Positions 1 through 8,974 of a stretch of 64,000 nucleotides of DNA are shown piece after piece. A program made the translations under genes and the position numbers. Each line of letters starts with the position of its first letter. Position 1 is the first letter of the stretch. Source of the DNA: Mycolicibacterium arabiense (GTDB taxonomy: Bacteria; Actinomycetota; Actinomycetes; Mycobacteriales; Mycobacteriaceae); contig NZ_AP022593.1 in NCBI RefSeq assembly GCF_010731815.2, positions 2,666,001-2,730,000 on the forward strand, read 5' to 3'. The notes beneath the pieces were generated by a model, which worked only from the letters and a program-made list of their open reading frames with translations, made no database searches and was not told the DNA's origin.

Positions 1-1
1 A

Positions 2-18
2 GGAGAATGCCGTTACCA
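2..18. promoter_or_regulatory. 17-nt motif shared with the LLM oxidoreductase promoter
   Basis: GGAGAATGCCGTTACCA occurs here and again, identically, at 695-711. The nearest right-hand gene ends at 78 and points toward the edge, so this copy probably belongs to a gene left of the window. I read it as a candidate regulator site. It has no clean internal symmetry. The remainder of 1-77 shows nothing else. Confidence 0.35.
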
Positions 19-77
19 CTCGCTCGGAGTATAGGCACCCCGCGGCCACCATCACCTCGGAATCGACCGGGTGGTGG

Positions 78-593
78 CTAGCGGGCTAGGCAGTTCGGCG
101 CGAGCCCGGAGAAGTGCACCGCAGGCATGCCATCGACGGTCACGAAGTCGGTGCCCACGTCCCACGTCGTGCCCGGGTCGATCCACGGCGGCGCACTCTT
201 CGGGTATGCGATCGTGACGTCGGAGTAGTACTGCACGCCGCGCGGACAGTCGTCGCTCGTCGGCGACACGGGGTTCCACGCCCGCACGACGATCGGGTTG
301 GCGAGCCGAGTTCCCTGCGCGCAGTTGGGCTGACATTCGATCGCGACGTCGGTGCCGGTGCCGTTCGCGCCGGCGCGACCCCACGACGTCCAGTTCATGC
401 CGGTCATGACGCCGGTGCCGTCGCAGTTGTAGGCGAAGCGCAGGGGCCGTTCCTGAACGGGTTGCGTGCCGTCGACGCACATGCCGATCGCGAAGGCCGT
501 GGCAGGTGGGTGCGGATCGGCGGCCGCGACGCCGGACGCGCACAGTATCGAGCCGACGGCCAACGAGACCCACACTGCCGCGGTGCGGGCCAC
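78..593 (-). CDS. secreted hypothetical protein, 171 aa
   Basis: This is a small exported protein of unknown function. The first 24 residues form a signal peptide with a hydrophobic core and an AAA-DP cleavage region. The mature part is rich in Gly, Pro and Trp and has six cysteines (in contexts such as GMCVDGTQ, YNCDGTG, IECQPNCAQG, DDCPRG and PNCLAR), suggesting disulfides outside the membrane. The GTG start is set by AAGGAGG, 5 nt upstream. Proteins of this look are common in mycobacteria, but I recognise no domain. It is divergent from the LLM gene. Confidence 0.7.
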   Translation of the reverse strand: MARTAAVWVSLAVGSILCASGVAAADPHPPATAFAIGMCVDGTQPVQERPLRFAYNCDGTGVMTGMNWTSWGRAGANGTGTDVAIECQPNCAQGTRLANPIVVRAWNPVSPTSDDCPRGVQYYSDVTIAYPKSAPPWIDPGTTWDVGTDFVTVDGMPAVHFSGLAPNCLAR

Positions 594-694
594 GGGCCCT
601 CCTTCAGATCGGAGTCGACGATCGTCGCGATGCTAACAGCCAGCCCGCGCCGCGTCGGACCGGCGACCGCCGGCCGAAACGCGCTCTCTTCTAC

Positions 695-711
695 GGAGAA
701 TGCCGTTACCA
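695..711 (+). promoter_or_regulatory. repeat motif with a -10-like box upstream of the LLM gene
   Basis: This is the second copy of the 17-nt motif seen at 2-18. Its end overlaps TACCAT (707-712), a TANNNT-type -10 box about 28 nt before the start at 741. A regulator bound here would block that promoter. The operator role is inferred from exact repetition in two intergenic sites. Confidence 0.35.
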
Positions 712-740
712 TCGGGGCTCCACCCACGGAAGGACACCGG

Positions 741-1577
741 ATGGCCGAATGGTTCCTCTACGTCCCGCAGAGCAGGCAGGGCCTCGACGATCTGGTGCAG
801 AAGGCCCGCACCGCGGAGACGGCGGGATTCGACGGCATCGCGTTCCTCGATCACCTCGAGACGCCGATGGCGCCGACCAGTCCCATCTGGGAGGCCATGA
901 CCGTCGCGACGTGGATGGCCGCGCACACCGAACGGTTGAAGATCGGCCACCTCGTCCTGTGCGACGCGTTCCGGCACCCCGCCGTGCTGGCCAAGCAGAC
1001 CGTCACGCTCGCCGAGGCCTCGGGCGGGCGCTTCGAACTCGGACTCGGCTCCGGATCCATGCCCGACGAACTCGCCAAGTTCGACCTCAGCACCGCGTCA
1101 CCACGCGAACGCGTCGACGCCCTCGGCGACACGCTGCGTGCCCTGCGGCAGTACTGGGGCGCCGACGACGAGCGCGCCCAGATTCCCACGCCCAGCCAAC
1201 CGATCCCCATCGTGCTCGGCGGCATCGGACCGCGGATGCTCGGCCTGGTCCGCGAACACGCCGACTGGTGGAACCTGCCCGCCACCTACGTCGACCGATT
1301 GCCGGAATTCCTGCCGAAGATCGGCACGGCCAAGGCGACGGTGCAGCAGATGACCGGTTTCGTCCGCAGCGGCGACGACCCGGCAGCGACCACCGAGAAG
1401 GCGCAACGGCGGTTCGGTCACCTCGGGCCCGGCCTGGTGTGCGGCGACGCCCAGTCGCTCGGCGCCCACTTCCGCAGGCTCGAAGACCAGGGCGCACAAC
1501 GCTTCTACGTGTGGTTCGCCGACTTCGCGCCGCCTGAGACGATCACGGAGTTCGGCGAGACCGTGATCCGGGGCTAG
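741..1577 (+). CDS. LLM-class F420-dependent oxidoreductase
   Basis: This 278-residue protein belongs to the luciferase-like monooxygenase superfamily, which in mycobacteria mostly uses reduced F420. The sequence shows the TIM-barrel signatures of the family: an early GFDGIAFLDH strand, the central TERLKIGHLVL, the RHPAVLAKQTVTLAEASGGRFELGLGSG stretch (roughly residues 75-105), and a late PIPIVLGGIGPRML strand. The ATG at 741 is preferred because AAGGA lies just upstream and homology begins there, although the frame is open much further left. The substrate cannot be told. It is followed by a FAD oxidoreductase on the same strand. Confidence 0.85.
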   Translation: MAEWFLYVPQSRQGLDDLVQKARTAETAGFDGIAFLDHLETPMAPTSPIWEAMTVATWMAAHTERLKIGHLVLCDAFRHPAVLAKQTVTLAEASGGRFELGLGSGSMPDELAKFDLSTASPRERVDALGDTLRALRQYWGADDERAQIPTPSQPIPIVLGGIGPRMLGLVREHADWWNLPATYVDRLPEFLPKIGTAKATVQQMTGFVRSGDDPAATTEKAQRRFGHLGPGLVCGDAQSLGAHFRRLEDQGAQRFYVWFADFAPPETITEFGETVIRG

Positions 1578-1655
1578 TCGGCACCCGGTCCGCCAAACGA
1601 ATCGTCACCGCAAACCGCTCCACTGCCGGGCGCCTCCGGCGTAGCGTCGGCACCG

Positions 1656-3059
1656 GTGAGCACCATCGAAGCCGACTACCTCGTCGTGGGAGCAGGCGCC
1701 ATGGGCATGGCGTTCGTCGACACGCTCCTCACCGACACCACCGACACGCAGGCCACGGTCGTCCTCGTCGACGAGGGCCACCAGCCCGGCGGCCACTGGC
1801 TGTCGACCTACCCGTTCGTCCGGCTGCACCAGCCGTCGGCCTACTACGGCGTGAACTCCCGTCCGTTCGGCGACGACGTCATCGACTCCGGCGGGTGGAA
1901 CGAGGGCTTCTACGAACTCGCCAGCGGCAGCGAGGTGTGCGCCTACTACGACCAGGTGATGCGCCACCACCTCGAGCCCACCGGCCGGCTGACCTACCTG
2001 CCGATGACGCACTACCTCGGCGACCACCGCCTCCGCACGCTCGACGGCGCCGAGCACACCGTCGACGTCCGACGTCGCGTCGTCGACGCCACCTACCTGA
2101 AGACCACGGTCCCGTCGATGCGTCCCCCGCCGTACGCGGCGGCCCCCGACGTCGAGGTCGTCACCCCCAACGACCTGCCCGGGCGGGCGTCGCACTACGA
2201 CCACTTCACGATCGTCGGCGCGGGCAAGACCGGGATGGACGCGTGCCTGTGGTTGCTGCGCAACGGCATTCCACCCGAGCGGGTCCGCTGGATCATGCCG
2301 CGCGACTCCTGGCTGATGAACCGGGCGACGGTACAGCCTGCGCCGCGGTTCCTCGACGAGGTCCGGGCCGCGATCGTCGGCCGCATGCAAGCCTCCTTCG
2401 AGGCCACCTCCGTCGACGACCTCTTCGAACGCCTCGAGGCCAACGGCAGCCTGATGCGGATCGACACGGCGGTCGAGCCCACCATGTACCACTGCGCCAT
2501 CGTGTCCGAGCGCGAGCTGGAGCAGCTGCGCCGCATCGGCGACGTGGTGCGGCTCGGCCGCGTGGAGCGGATCGAACCGGAACGGCTGACCCTGCGCGAC
2601 GGCACCATGCCCGCCGACCCCGGCAGCCTCTACGTCGACTGCACGGCGTCGGGCCTGTCGCGGCCACCGTCGGTGCCGGTGTTCTCCGACGGGAAGATCA
2701 CGCTGCAGAGCGTGCGCGGTTGCCAACAGGTGTTCAGCTCGGCGCTCATCGCACACGTCGAGGCGAACTACGACACCGACGACGAACGCAACGCGCTGTG
2801 CGTGCCGGTACCCCACCCCGACGAACCGGCGGACTGGCTGCGGATCACGATGTCCGACAACGACGCTCAGTCGCGTTGGCTGCGCGACGCCGACTTGGCG
2901 GCATGGCTGGAGTCGGCCCGGCTGAACATCCTGCGCGGGATGTTCGCCGACCTGCCGACCGATGAGGAAACACGCGCCAAGGCGGTGGATGCCATCGCGG
3001 CGACGCTCACCGCGTGCAACGAGAAGCTCGCCGGCCTGTCGAGCGAAACGGGGCCCTGA
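1656..3059 (+). CDS. FAD/NAD(P)-binding oxidoreductase
   Basis: This is a 467-residue flavoprotein. The N-terminus carries the ADP-binding fold DYLVVGAGAMGMAF (Gly at 12, 14 and 17) followed by an acidic strand end at VLVDEG. A second dinucleotide-type motif, TIVGAGKTGMDA, lies near residue 188. This two-nucleotide-site layout is typical of flavin monooxygenases and related NAD(P)-linked flavoenzymes. The substrate is unknown. The start is GTG, 78 nt after the LLM gene, so the two may share a transcript. A strong hairpin follows the stop. Confidence 0.75.
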   Translation: MSTIEADYLVVGAGAMGMAFVDTLLTDTTDTQATVVLVDEGHQPGGHWLSTYPFVRLHQPSAYYGVNSRPFGDDVIDSGGWNEGFYELASGSEVCAYYDQVMRHHLEPTGRLTYLPMTHYLGDHRLRTLDGAEHTVDVRRRVVDATYLKTTVPSMRPPPYAAAPDVEVVTPNDLPGRASHYDHFTIVGAGKTGMDACLWLLRNGIPPERVRWIMPRDSWLMNRATVQPAPRFLDEVRAAIVGRMQASFEATSVDDLFERLEANGSLMRIDTAVEPTMYHCAIVSERELEQLRRIGDVVRLGRVERIEPERLTLRDGTMPADPGSLYVDCTASGLSRPPSVPVFSDGKITLQSVRGCQQVFSSALIAHVEANYDTDDERNALCVPVPHPDEPADWLRITMSDNDAQSRWLRDADLAAWLESARLNILRGMFADLPTDEETRAKAVDAIAATLTACNEKLAGLSSETGP

Positions 3060-3066
3060 CGACGGA

Positions 3067-3096
3067 AAGACCGGCCGGGAGATCCCGGCCGGTCTT
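3067..3096. terminator. bidirectional terminator hairpin
   Basis: There is a perfect 14-bp stem (3067-3080 with 3083-3096) and a 2-nt loop, made of AAGACCGGCCGGGA and its complement. It lies between two convergent genes and probably ends both transcripts. There is no long U-tract, as is usual in mycobacteria. Confidence 0.8.
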
Positions 3097-3113
3097 CACC
3101 GCATCGTGCTACG

Positions 3114-3446
3114 TCAGAAGTTGTTGCAGGTGCCCGCAACGTTGTTGATCAGCCCGGTGTACTGGGTGAGCTGCGGGAACATCTGCGCCTGCGCGATGAG
3201 CCCACGACGCTGCTGGGGGTTCGCCGCAACGAAGCCCTGCAGGACGCCGACGGCCTGCCGGTCGCTGGTGATCTGCTGCGCGACGGCGGGATCCTGTGCG
3301 TTCACGGCCGCGATGATCTGCGGGTACGTGCACGTGGTGTTCACGATGGCCTCGGTGTCGGGGGCCGCGGAGGCCATCCCGGCCGTGCCCAACAGCGCAG
3401 CGGCCACGCCGCCCGATGCAATCAAAGCCTTGGTTGCAATACGCAT
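3114..3446 (-). CDS. haemophore-related secreted protein
   Basis: This 110-residue exported protein fits the mycobacterial haem-binding haemophore family (Rv0203 type). A signal peptide ends near GMASA-AP. The mature part is a short all-helical domain with two cysteines (NTTCTYPQ near the start, AGTCNNF at the very end) and a conserved FVAANPQQR stretch. The family binds haem outside the cell or passes it to uptake proteins. Of two in-frame ATGs, the one at 3446 has GGAAGG about 8 nt upstream. The one at 3452 is only 2 nt from that site, so the shorter form is preferred. Confidence 0.8.
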   Translation of the reverse strand: MRIATKALIASGGVAAALLGTAGMASAAPDTEAIVNTTCTYPQIIAAVNAQDPAVAQQITSDRQAVGVLQGFVAANPQQRRGLIAQAQMFPQLTQYTGLINNVAGTCNNF

Positions 3447-3752
3447 TCTCATTACCTTCCCAACCCTGGTGTTTCTGTTCGAACTTCGAATCTGCAGCTC
3501 GCGCGCCAGTTCAGTGAGATCAGTTCATCACACTGCAAAGGAAATCGTCCACTGGTCCATTTGCGTTACAACGCAACGTTGCTTGTCTGCGAGCCATTCC
3601 CCCGTAGCGGATAGGCCCAGGCAGCGCCCCCCTTCACTACCCAAGTCCTGCCCAATGCAATCAACGCCCTGGTGAACACCTGGATACGCCGCCTGCATGA
3701 ACTCGGTGATGCGGGTTACATGGACTGCAGACCCCGAGCACGAGGAGCACTA
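3447..3752. other. divergent intergenic region, haemophore/phosphoketolase
   Basis: About 306 nt separate two divergent genes. The region is visibly less GC-rich than its surroundings. It contains the palindrome GCAACGTTGC (about 3575-3584) next to GCGTTACAACGC, which could be a regulator site. GGTTACAT near 3714-3721 is a possible -10 for the phosphoketolase. No coding sequence is convincing here. Confidence 0.4.
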
Positions 3753-6224
3753 GTGGTACTGACCACCGACACCGAGCGTGAACCGACGGCCTGGCGCACC
3801 ATCGACACCGCACCGTTGAGCGACGACACCCTGGCCCAGGTGGACGGCTGGTGGCGCGCCGCCAACTACCTGTCCGTCGGGCAGATCTACCTGCTGAGCA
3901 ATCCGCTGCTGCGCACACCGCTGTCACGCGACGACGTCAAACCCCGCCTGCTCGGGCACTGGGGCACCACGCCAGGGCTGAACTTCATCTACGCCCACCT
4001 CAACCGTGCGATCCGCGAGCGCGAGCAGCCCACCATGTACGTCACCGGCCCCGGCCACGGCGGTCCGGGACTGGTTGCCAACGCCTACCTCGACGGCACC
4101 TACTCCGAGGTGTACTCCGACGTCACCGCCGACGAGGAGGGCATGCGCCGACTGTTCCGGCAGTTCTCGTTCCCCGGTGGCATCCCGTCGCACGTCGCGC
4201 CCGAGACGCCCGGCTCGATCCACGAGGGCGGCGAACTCGGCTACGCGCTCTCCCACGCCTACGGCGCAGCCTTCGACAACCCCGACCTGCTCGTCGCGGC
4301 GGTCGTGGGTGACGGCGAGGCCGAGACCGGTCCGCTGGCCACCAGCTGGCACTCCAACAAGTTCACCCACCGCGTCAACGACGGTGTCGTCCTGCCGATC
4401 CTGCACCTCAACGGCTACAAGATCGCCAATCCGACTGTGCTGGCGCGCATTCCGGAGGACGACCTGCGCAGCCTGATGATCGGCTACGGCTACGAGCCGC
4501 ACTTCTTCACCGCCACCGAGGAGGCCGAGCATGCGACCGCGCACCGCGAGTTCGCCCAGCTGCTCGACACCGTGCTCGACCAGATCGCGGAGATCAAGGC
4601 GTGGCCCGAGGACGACGACCGCACGCCTCGCTGGCCGATGATCGTCTTCCGCACCCCGAAGGGCTGGACCGGGCCCGCGTACATCGACGGCAAGAAGAGC
4701 ACCGGGTCGTGGCGCGCCCACCAGGTGCCGCTGAGCAGCGCCCGCGACACCCCCGAACACCTGCAGGTGCTCAACGACTGGCTGGGGTCCTACCGTGCCG
4801 ACGAATTGTTCGACGCCGACGGCAAACTCGACCCGATGATCGCCGAACTCGCCCCGCCCGGCGGCCTGCGCATGAGCGCCATCTCGCACGCCAACGGCGG
4901 ACTGCTGCTGCGGGATCTACGGCTGCCCGACTTCCGCGACTACGCCGTCGAGGTGCCCGCACCGGGCGCCACGATCGCCGAATCCACTCGAATCCTCGGC
5001 AACTGGCTCACCGAGGTAATCCGGCTGAACCCGGACAACTTCCGCATCTTCGGCCCCGACGAGACCGCGTCGAACCGCCTGCAATCGGTGTACGAGGCGA
5101 CCGACAAGCAGTGGAACGCCGAGTACGAAAGCCCCGAGGTCGACGAGCACCTGGCCCGCGCCGGACGGGTCATGGAGATGCTGTCCGAGCATCAGTGCCA
5201 GGGCTGGCTCGAGGGCTACCTGCTGACCGGCAGGCACGGCCTGTTCAACTGCTACGAGGCGTTCATCCACATCGTCGACTCGATGATGAACCAGCACGCC
5301 AAGTGGCTGAAGGTGACCAACGAGATTCCCTGGCGCCGGCCCATCGCCAGCCTGAACTACCTGCTCTCCAGCCATGTTTGGCGTCAGGACCACAACGGGT
5401 TCAGCCATCAGGACCCCGGTTTCATCGACCACGTCATCAACAAGAAGGCAGAGGTGGTGCGGGTCTACCTGCCGCCGGACGCCAACACCCTGCTTTCCAC
5501 CTACGACCACTGCCTGCGCTCGCGCCAGTACGTCAACGTCGTGGTGGCCGGCAAGCAGCCCAGCCCCAACTTCCTCACGATGGACGAGGCCGTCGCGCAC
5601 TGCACGCGGGGGCTCGGCATCTGGGAGTGGGCAGGCACCGAGGAGGCAGGTGAGAACCCCGACGTGGTGGTCGCCACGTGCGGTGACATACCCACCCTCG
5701 AAGGTCTGGCTGCCGTTGACATCCTGCGAAAGCAGTTGCCGGAGCTGAAGATCCGCTTCGTCAACGTCGTGGACCTGATGCGCCTGCAGGACGAGAAGGA
5801 ACACCCGCACGGCCTGACCAACCGCGAGTTCGACATGATCTTCACCCGCGACCGGCCGGTCATCTTCGCCTACCACGGCTACCCGTGGCTGATCCACCGC
5901 CTGACCTACCGCCGCGCCGTGAACGAGAACATCCACGTCCGCGGCTACAAGGAGGAGGGCACCACGACGACGCCGTTCGACATGGTGATGCTCAACGACC
6001 TGGACCGCTACCACCTGGTGATGGACGTCATCGACCGCGTGCCGTCCCTGGGCTCGCGCTACGCCACGCTGCGCCAGCAGATGGTCGACAAGCGCCTGGC
6101 CGCACGCCAATACACCCGTGCCCACGGCGAGGACATCCCCGAGGTTCGGGACTGGGCGTGGCCGTCGTCGCACGACCAGTCCTTCGCGGCCGACGCCGCC
6201 TCGACGGGTGGGGACAACGAGTAG
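3753..6224 (+). CDS. xfp: phosphoketolase (xylulose-5-P/fructose-6-P)
   Basis: This thiamine-diphosphate enzyme splits xylulose 5-phosphate or fructose 6-phosphate with phosphate to give acetyl phosphate plus glyceraldehyde 3-phosphate or erythrose 4-phosphate. Family hallmarks are clear over all 823 residues: the GPGHGGP motif near the N-terminus, the cofactor motif [14 protein letters not shown] followed about 27 residues on by [11 protein letters not shown], and the C-terminal [14 protein letters not shown]. The length is near the usual 790-820. The GTG at 3753 is chosen because AGGAG sits 5 nt upstream, whereas an ATG at 3672 has no such site. No acetate kinase gene is adjacent. Confidence 0.93.
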   Translation: MVLTTDTEREPTAWRTIDTAPLSDDTLAQVDGWWRAANYLSVGQIYLLSNPLLRTPLSRDDVKPRLLGHWGTTPGLNFIYAHLNRAIREREQPTMYVTGPGHGGPGLVANAYLDGTYSEVYSDVTADEEGMRRLFRQFSFPGGIPSHVAPETPGSIHEGGELGYALSHAYGAAFDNPDLLVAAVVGDGEAETGPLATSWHSNKFTHRVNDGVVLPILHLNGYKIANPTVLARIPEDDLRSLMIGYGYEPHFFTATEEAEHATAHREFAQLLDTVLDQIAEIKAWPEDDDRTPRWPMIVFRTPKGWTGPAYIDGKKSTGSWRAHQVPLSSARDTPEHLQVLNDWLGSYRADELFDADGKLDPMIAELAPPGGLRMSAISHANGGLLLRDLRLPDFRDYAVEVPAPGATIAESTRILGNWLTEVIRLNPDNFRIFGPDETASNRLQSVYEATDKQWNAEYESPEVDEHLARAGRVMEMLSEHQCQGWLEGYLLTGRHGLFNCYEAFIHIVDSMMNQHAKWLKVTNEIPWRRPIASLNYLLSSHVWRQDHNGFSHQDPGFIDHVINKKAEVVRVYLPPDANTLLSTYDHCLRSRQYVNVVVAGKQPSPNFLTMDEAVAHCTRGLGIWEWAGTEEAGENPDVVVATCGDIPTLEGLAAVDILRKQLPELKIRFVNVVDLMRLQDEKEHPHGLTNREFDMIFTRDRPVIFAYHGYPWLIHRLTYRRAVNENIHVRGYKEEGTTTTPFDMVMLNDLDRYHLVMDVIDRVPSLGSRYATLRQQMVDKRLAARQYTRAHGEDIPEVRDWAWPSSHDQSFAADAASTGGDNE

Positions 6225-6240
6225 CTCGCGCCGAACTTTC

Positions 6241-6300
6241 GCCGAACTGGAGAGTCACGTCGTGATTGCGGCCGATCGGCGACGCTACGCTCCAGTTCGG
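6241..6300. repeat. dispersed palindrome, family A copy 1
   Basis: Arms CCGAACTGGAG (6242-6252) and its complement (6290-6300) enclose a 37-nt loop. The left 23 nt (6241-6263) are identical to 44854-44876. It lies between convergent genes and extends into the end of phoD, supplying its last codons and stop. It probably also works as a terminator. Confidence 0.75.
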
Positions 6301-7835
6301 TGGAGGGCGGGGTCGCGATCGGCGATCACGAACGACGCGCCGGTCGCGATCGGCGCACCGGGCCGCGACACGAAGGGCACCGTGCGGAAGTCGGCTTCGA
6401 TCGCGTCGGGCGTGATTCGGGTGCGCACGTAACCGCGGCGATCCGAGAAGTACCGGATGTGCGGGTTCTCGGGTAGCACCGCCTCGACGTCGGGCCTGGT
6501 GTCCGAGCCGTCGCCGCCCGAGGTGATCGAGCTGGTCACCAGTTCGGTCGCCACCGTTCGCGACGACGGGTCGCCCGCCCGCTCGCGGATCTCGGCGGCC
6601 CAGTGCGCGTGGACGTCGCCGGTGAGCACGACGGCGTTGCGCACGGGCGAGCCGACGATGCCCGCGACGATGCGATCCCGATTGACGGTGTAGCCGTCCC
6701 ACGCGTCGGGGTTGTAGCCGCGGCCCTCCCCTGCCACCAGGTCGACCTCGCCGAAGAACACCTGCTGGCCGAGGACGTCCCACCGCGCCCGTGAGCGAGC
6801 GAACCCGTCGAGCAGCCAGCGCTCCTGCTCGGCGCCGGTCAAAGTGGCTGCGGGCGAATGCCGTTCGGGGCAGTCCGATCGATAGACGTCACCGCAGGGT
6901 TGATCCGTGCGGTACTGCCTCGTGTCGAGCATGTGGAACGACGCCAGCGCACCCCAGTCGACCCGCCGGTGCAGAGCCATGTCGATGCCACGGGGCCGCG
7001 CCGACGGTCGCAGCGGCATGTTCTCGTAGTACGCCCGAAGGGCTGCAGCGCGGCGGCCGAGGAAACTGGGATCCGGCTCGTCGGGCACTCCGTCGGCCCA
7101 GTTGTTGGCGACCTCGTGATCGTCGAACACCACCAGCCACGGCGCGGCGGCGTGTGCCGCCTGCAAGTCCGGGTCCGTCTTGTACTGGGCGTAGCGCTGC
7201 CGGTAGCCCGCCAGCGTCACCGTCTCGGGTCCGACGTGGTCGCGCACCCGCTCGGTGCTGCGGCCGGCGGCGTACTCGTACTGGTAATCCCCAAGATGCA
7301 GGACGAGGTCCGGCTGCTCGTCGGCGAGGTGGCGGTACGCCGTGAACCAGCCCTGCTCGTAGTGCGAACACGACGCGAAGCACATCCTGAACGGCTGCAG
7401 CGAGCCCGGTTCCGGGGAAGTGCGGGTGCGCCCGGGCGGAGACACGTGGCCCGACGTGCGGAACCGGTAGAAGTACTCGGCGCCCGGCCGCAGCCCGCTC
7501 AGCTCGACGTGCACGCTGTGCGCCGACTCGGGCAGGGCCGTCGTCACACCGCGTCGCACCACTGCGCTGAACGACTCGTCGGTCGCCACCTCCCATTCGA
7601 CGTCCGCCGCGCGGGCGGGCATGCCGCCGAAGCCGTCCTCGGCCAACGGGTTCGGCGCCAGCCGCGTCCACAGCACTACGCCGTCGGGCGCGGGTTCACC
7701 GGACGCGACGCCCAGAGTGAATGGGTCGCCAGCCAGAGGTCCGGCTCGCCGGCGATCGGTGAACCCGACGACGGGCAGTGCGGCGAACACGGCACCCGCC
7801 TTGAGCACGCTGCGCCGGTTCGGCGTGATGGGCAC
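6285..7835 (-). CDS. phoD: PhoD-family alkaline phosphatase/phosphodiesterase
   Basis: This is a 516-residue exported metallophosphoesterase of the PhoD type, which releases phosphate from phosphomono- or diesters outside the membrane. Residues 7-12 (RRSVLK) form a twin-arginine signal, so it should be exported folded. The catalytic metal-binding motifs are present: FASCSHY, LHLGDYQYEY, FDDHEVANNW and LTGDVHAHWAAE. The last codons lie inside dispersed palindrome A1, so the C-terminus (about five residues) may be a recent product of that repeat. It is divergent from the small membrane protein at 7989. Confidence 0.9.
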   Translation of the reverse strand: MPITPNRRSVLKAGAVFAALPVVGFTDRRRAGPLAGDPFTLGVASGEPAPDGVVLWTRLAPNPLAEDGFGGMPARAADVEWEVATDESFSAVVRRGVTTALPESAHSVHVELSGLRPGAEYFYRFRTSGHVSPPGRTRTSPEPGSLQPFRMCFASCSHYEQGWFTAYRHLADEQPDLVLHLGDYQYEYAAGRSTERVRDHVGPETVTLAGYRQRYAQYKTDPDLQAAHAAAPWLVVFDDHEVANNWADGVPDEPDPSFLGRRAAALRAYYENMPLRPSARPRGIDMALHRRVDWGALASFHMLDTRQYRTDQPCGDVYRSDCPERHSPAATLTGAEQERWLLDGFARSRARWDVLGQQVFFGEVDLVAGEGRGYNPDAWDGYTVNRDRIVAGIVGSPVRNAVVLTGDVHAHWAAEIRERAGDPSSRTVATELVTSSITSGGDGSDTRPDVEAVLPENPHIRYFSDRRGYVRTRITPDAIEADFRTVPFVSRPGAPIATGASFVIADRDPALHRTGA

Positions 7836-7988
7836 GGCGCAGTGTCTGCCGGGCGACTGTCGCAGCGGTTACGCGCAGGCGTACGGCGTCCGCCCATGGT
7901 CTTACGATCGCGGCACGCGTGCCGCAAGGGTTGACACTTCGGCGCCGAAACGTCTCGCTACACTCGGCAGCGCGAAGGGTGGTGCTCA

Positions 7989-8327
7989 ATGGCGACGACG
8001 ACGTCACCGCAGGTAGGCAAGGCAGCGAATGCGCTCTGGTATGCGCTTGCGGCGCTGGCAGTGATCGCGCTGGCCGGGTTCATCGTGCTGGCCGTTCTTA
8101 TCGTCAAGGGCAACGGCGTCGACCGGATCCCCGCGCAGCCCACCACGCCGTCACCGACACTGCAGCAACCGCCTCCGCCGATGGGGCCGGGCATGGCACC
8201 GCCGGCAGGCGGCGCGCCCGCACCCGGCGCCGTCCCCGCACCCGGTCAGGCTCCCGGGATTGCACCCGGGCCCGCGCCGAGGCAGCCGGCCACGGCGCCG
8301 ACCCCCGCACCGGCCCCGCCGGGCTGA
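7989..8327 (+). CDS. small membrane protein with Pro/Ala-rich tail
   Basis: This is a 112-residue protein of unknown function. Residues about 15-42 form one transmembrane helix. The rest is a low-complexity tail of Pro, Ala and Gly with repeated PAPG and PGQAPG patterns, and is likely outside the cytoplasm. The ATG follows AGGGTGG. Such single-pass, proline-tailed proteins are common in the mycobacterial envelope. Nothing points to a specific role. Confidence 0.7.
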   Translation: MATTTSPQVGKAANALWYALAALAVIALAGFIVLAVLIVKGNGVDRIPAQPTTPSPTLQQPPPPMGPGMAPPAGGAPAPGAVPAPGQAPGIAPGPAPRQPATAPTPAPAPPG

Positions 8328-8348
8328 CGCGGGAGAATTTGCTAACTT

Positions 8349-8381
8349 TTGACGTCCACGTCGGTTTTCCCGGTCTATGCT
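8349..8381 (+). promoter_or_regulatory. candidate promoter for the small Cys-rich gene
   Basis: TTGACG (8349-8354) and TATGCT (8376-8381) resemble -35 and -10 elements, but the 21-nt spacer is long. The -10 alone may be what matters, giving a leader of roughly 36 nt before 8424. Confidence 0.3.
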
Positions 8382-8423
8382 GGTCCACGGGGAAAACATC
8401 GCTCGACGTCTGGGGGGACTGTC

Positions 8424-8591
8424 ATGTTGTCCACGCTGTTCACGCACACCACCACCATGGTCGCCCACCGCCTCCGACCGCACCAGGCGGTGACGCAGCA
8501 AGACGATGATGGAGCTTGCCCGATCTGCGATCATCCGTTCCGATACATGCGGCACGCATGCATCGGTCCCGTCGTCATGGACGTCAGGTAA
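8424..8591 (+). CDS. short Cys/His-rich protein
   Basis: This is a 55-residue reading frame with a run of G residues just upstream as ribosome binding site and a plausible promoter before that. Near the C-terminus, CPICDHPF followed by RHACIG gives a CxxC-H-H-C pattern suggesting one bound zinc ion. It ends shortly before a second metal-binding reading frame in another phase, so the pair could be two genes or one gene broken by a frameshift. The function is unknown. Confidence 0.4.
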   Translation: MLSTLFTHTTTMVAHRLRPHQAVTQQDDDGACPICDHPFRYMRHACIGPVVMDVR

Positions 8592-8623
8592 ACCGCCTCG
8601 GTCTCGACGGCGTCTTTTACCGG

Positions 8624-8971
8624 ATGCCGGCGCGCGACCTGTTCCAGCTCAAATCGGCCCTGCGCACCGTCGACTCCGCCGAGTCGGTCGAGGTCCTGGC
8701 GGAGACCGTCGAACCGGTGTCCGCCCCACTCGCGAGGTGGCTTCGCGGGCAGTCCGCTGAGCCGCCGGTGGTCGCCACCGCTCTCTCCGCCATCGTCGGT
8801 GTGCTGCTGACGATCTGGATCCTGTCCGAGGAACCCGCCACACCGGGCAGGCTCGACGACGTCATCGACAAGGCCCTCGCCGGTCGGCTCGACGAGATGC
8901 CGATACCGCGGCGCGGTGCATGCTTCTGCGGGAGCGGCAAGAAGTACAAGAGCTGCCACGGACGCGGGTAG
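8624..8971 (+). CDS. SEC-C motif protein
   Basis: This 115-residue protein ends in a clear SEC-C zinc motif, CFCGSGKKYKSCHG, as found at the tail of SecA and many small proteins. A hydrophobic segment (TALSAIVGVLLTIWIL) lies in the middle and could be a membrane helix. The start is uncertain: the frame is open from 8516, but the ATG at 8624 is the first with nothing unlikely upstream. It runs tail-to-tail with sdaA, with 3 nt between stops. Confidence 0.6.
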   Translation: MPARDLFQLKSALRTVDSAESVEVLAETVEPVSAPLARWLRGQSAEPPVVATALSAIVGVLLTIWILSEEPATPGRLDDVIDKALAGRLDEMPIPRRGACFCGSGKKYKSCHGRG

Positions 8972-8974
8972 GGC

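Noticed and set aside
1605-2816. Long minus-strand frame opposite the FAD oxidoreductase.
   Set aside because: It lacks motifs and is rich in Arg/His/Val as expected for antisense readings of high-GC genes. The plus-strand protein has clear FAD motifs.
4917-6173. Long minus-strand frame opposite phosphoketolase.
   Set aside because: It is the antisense of a fully conserved enzyme and has no recognisable domain or ribosome site.
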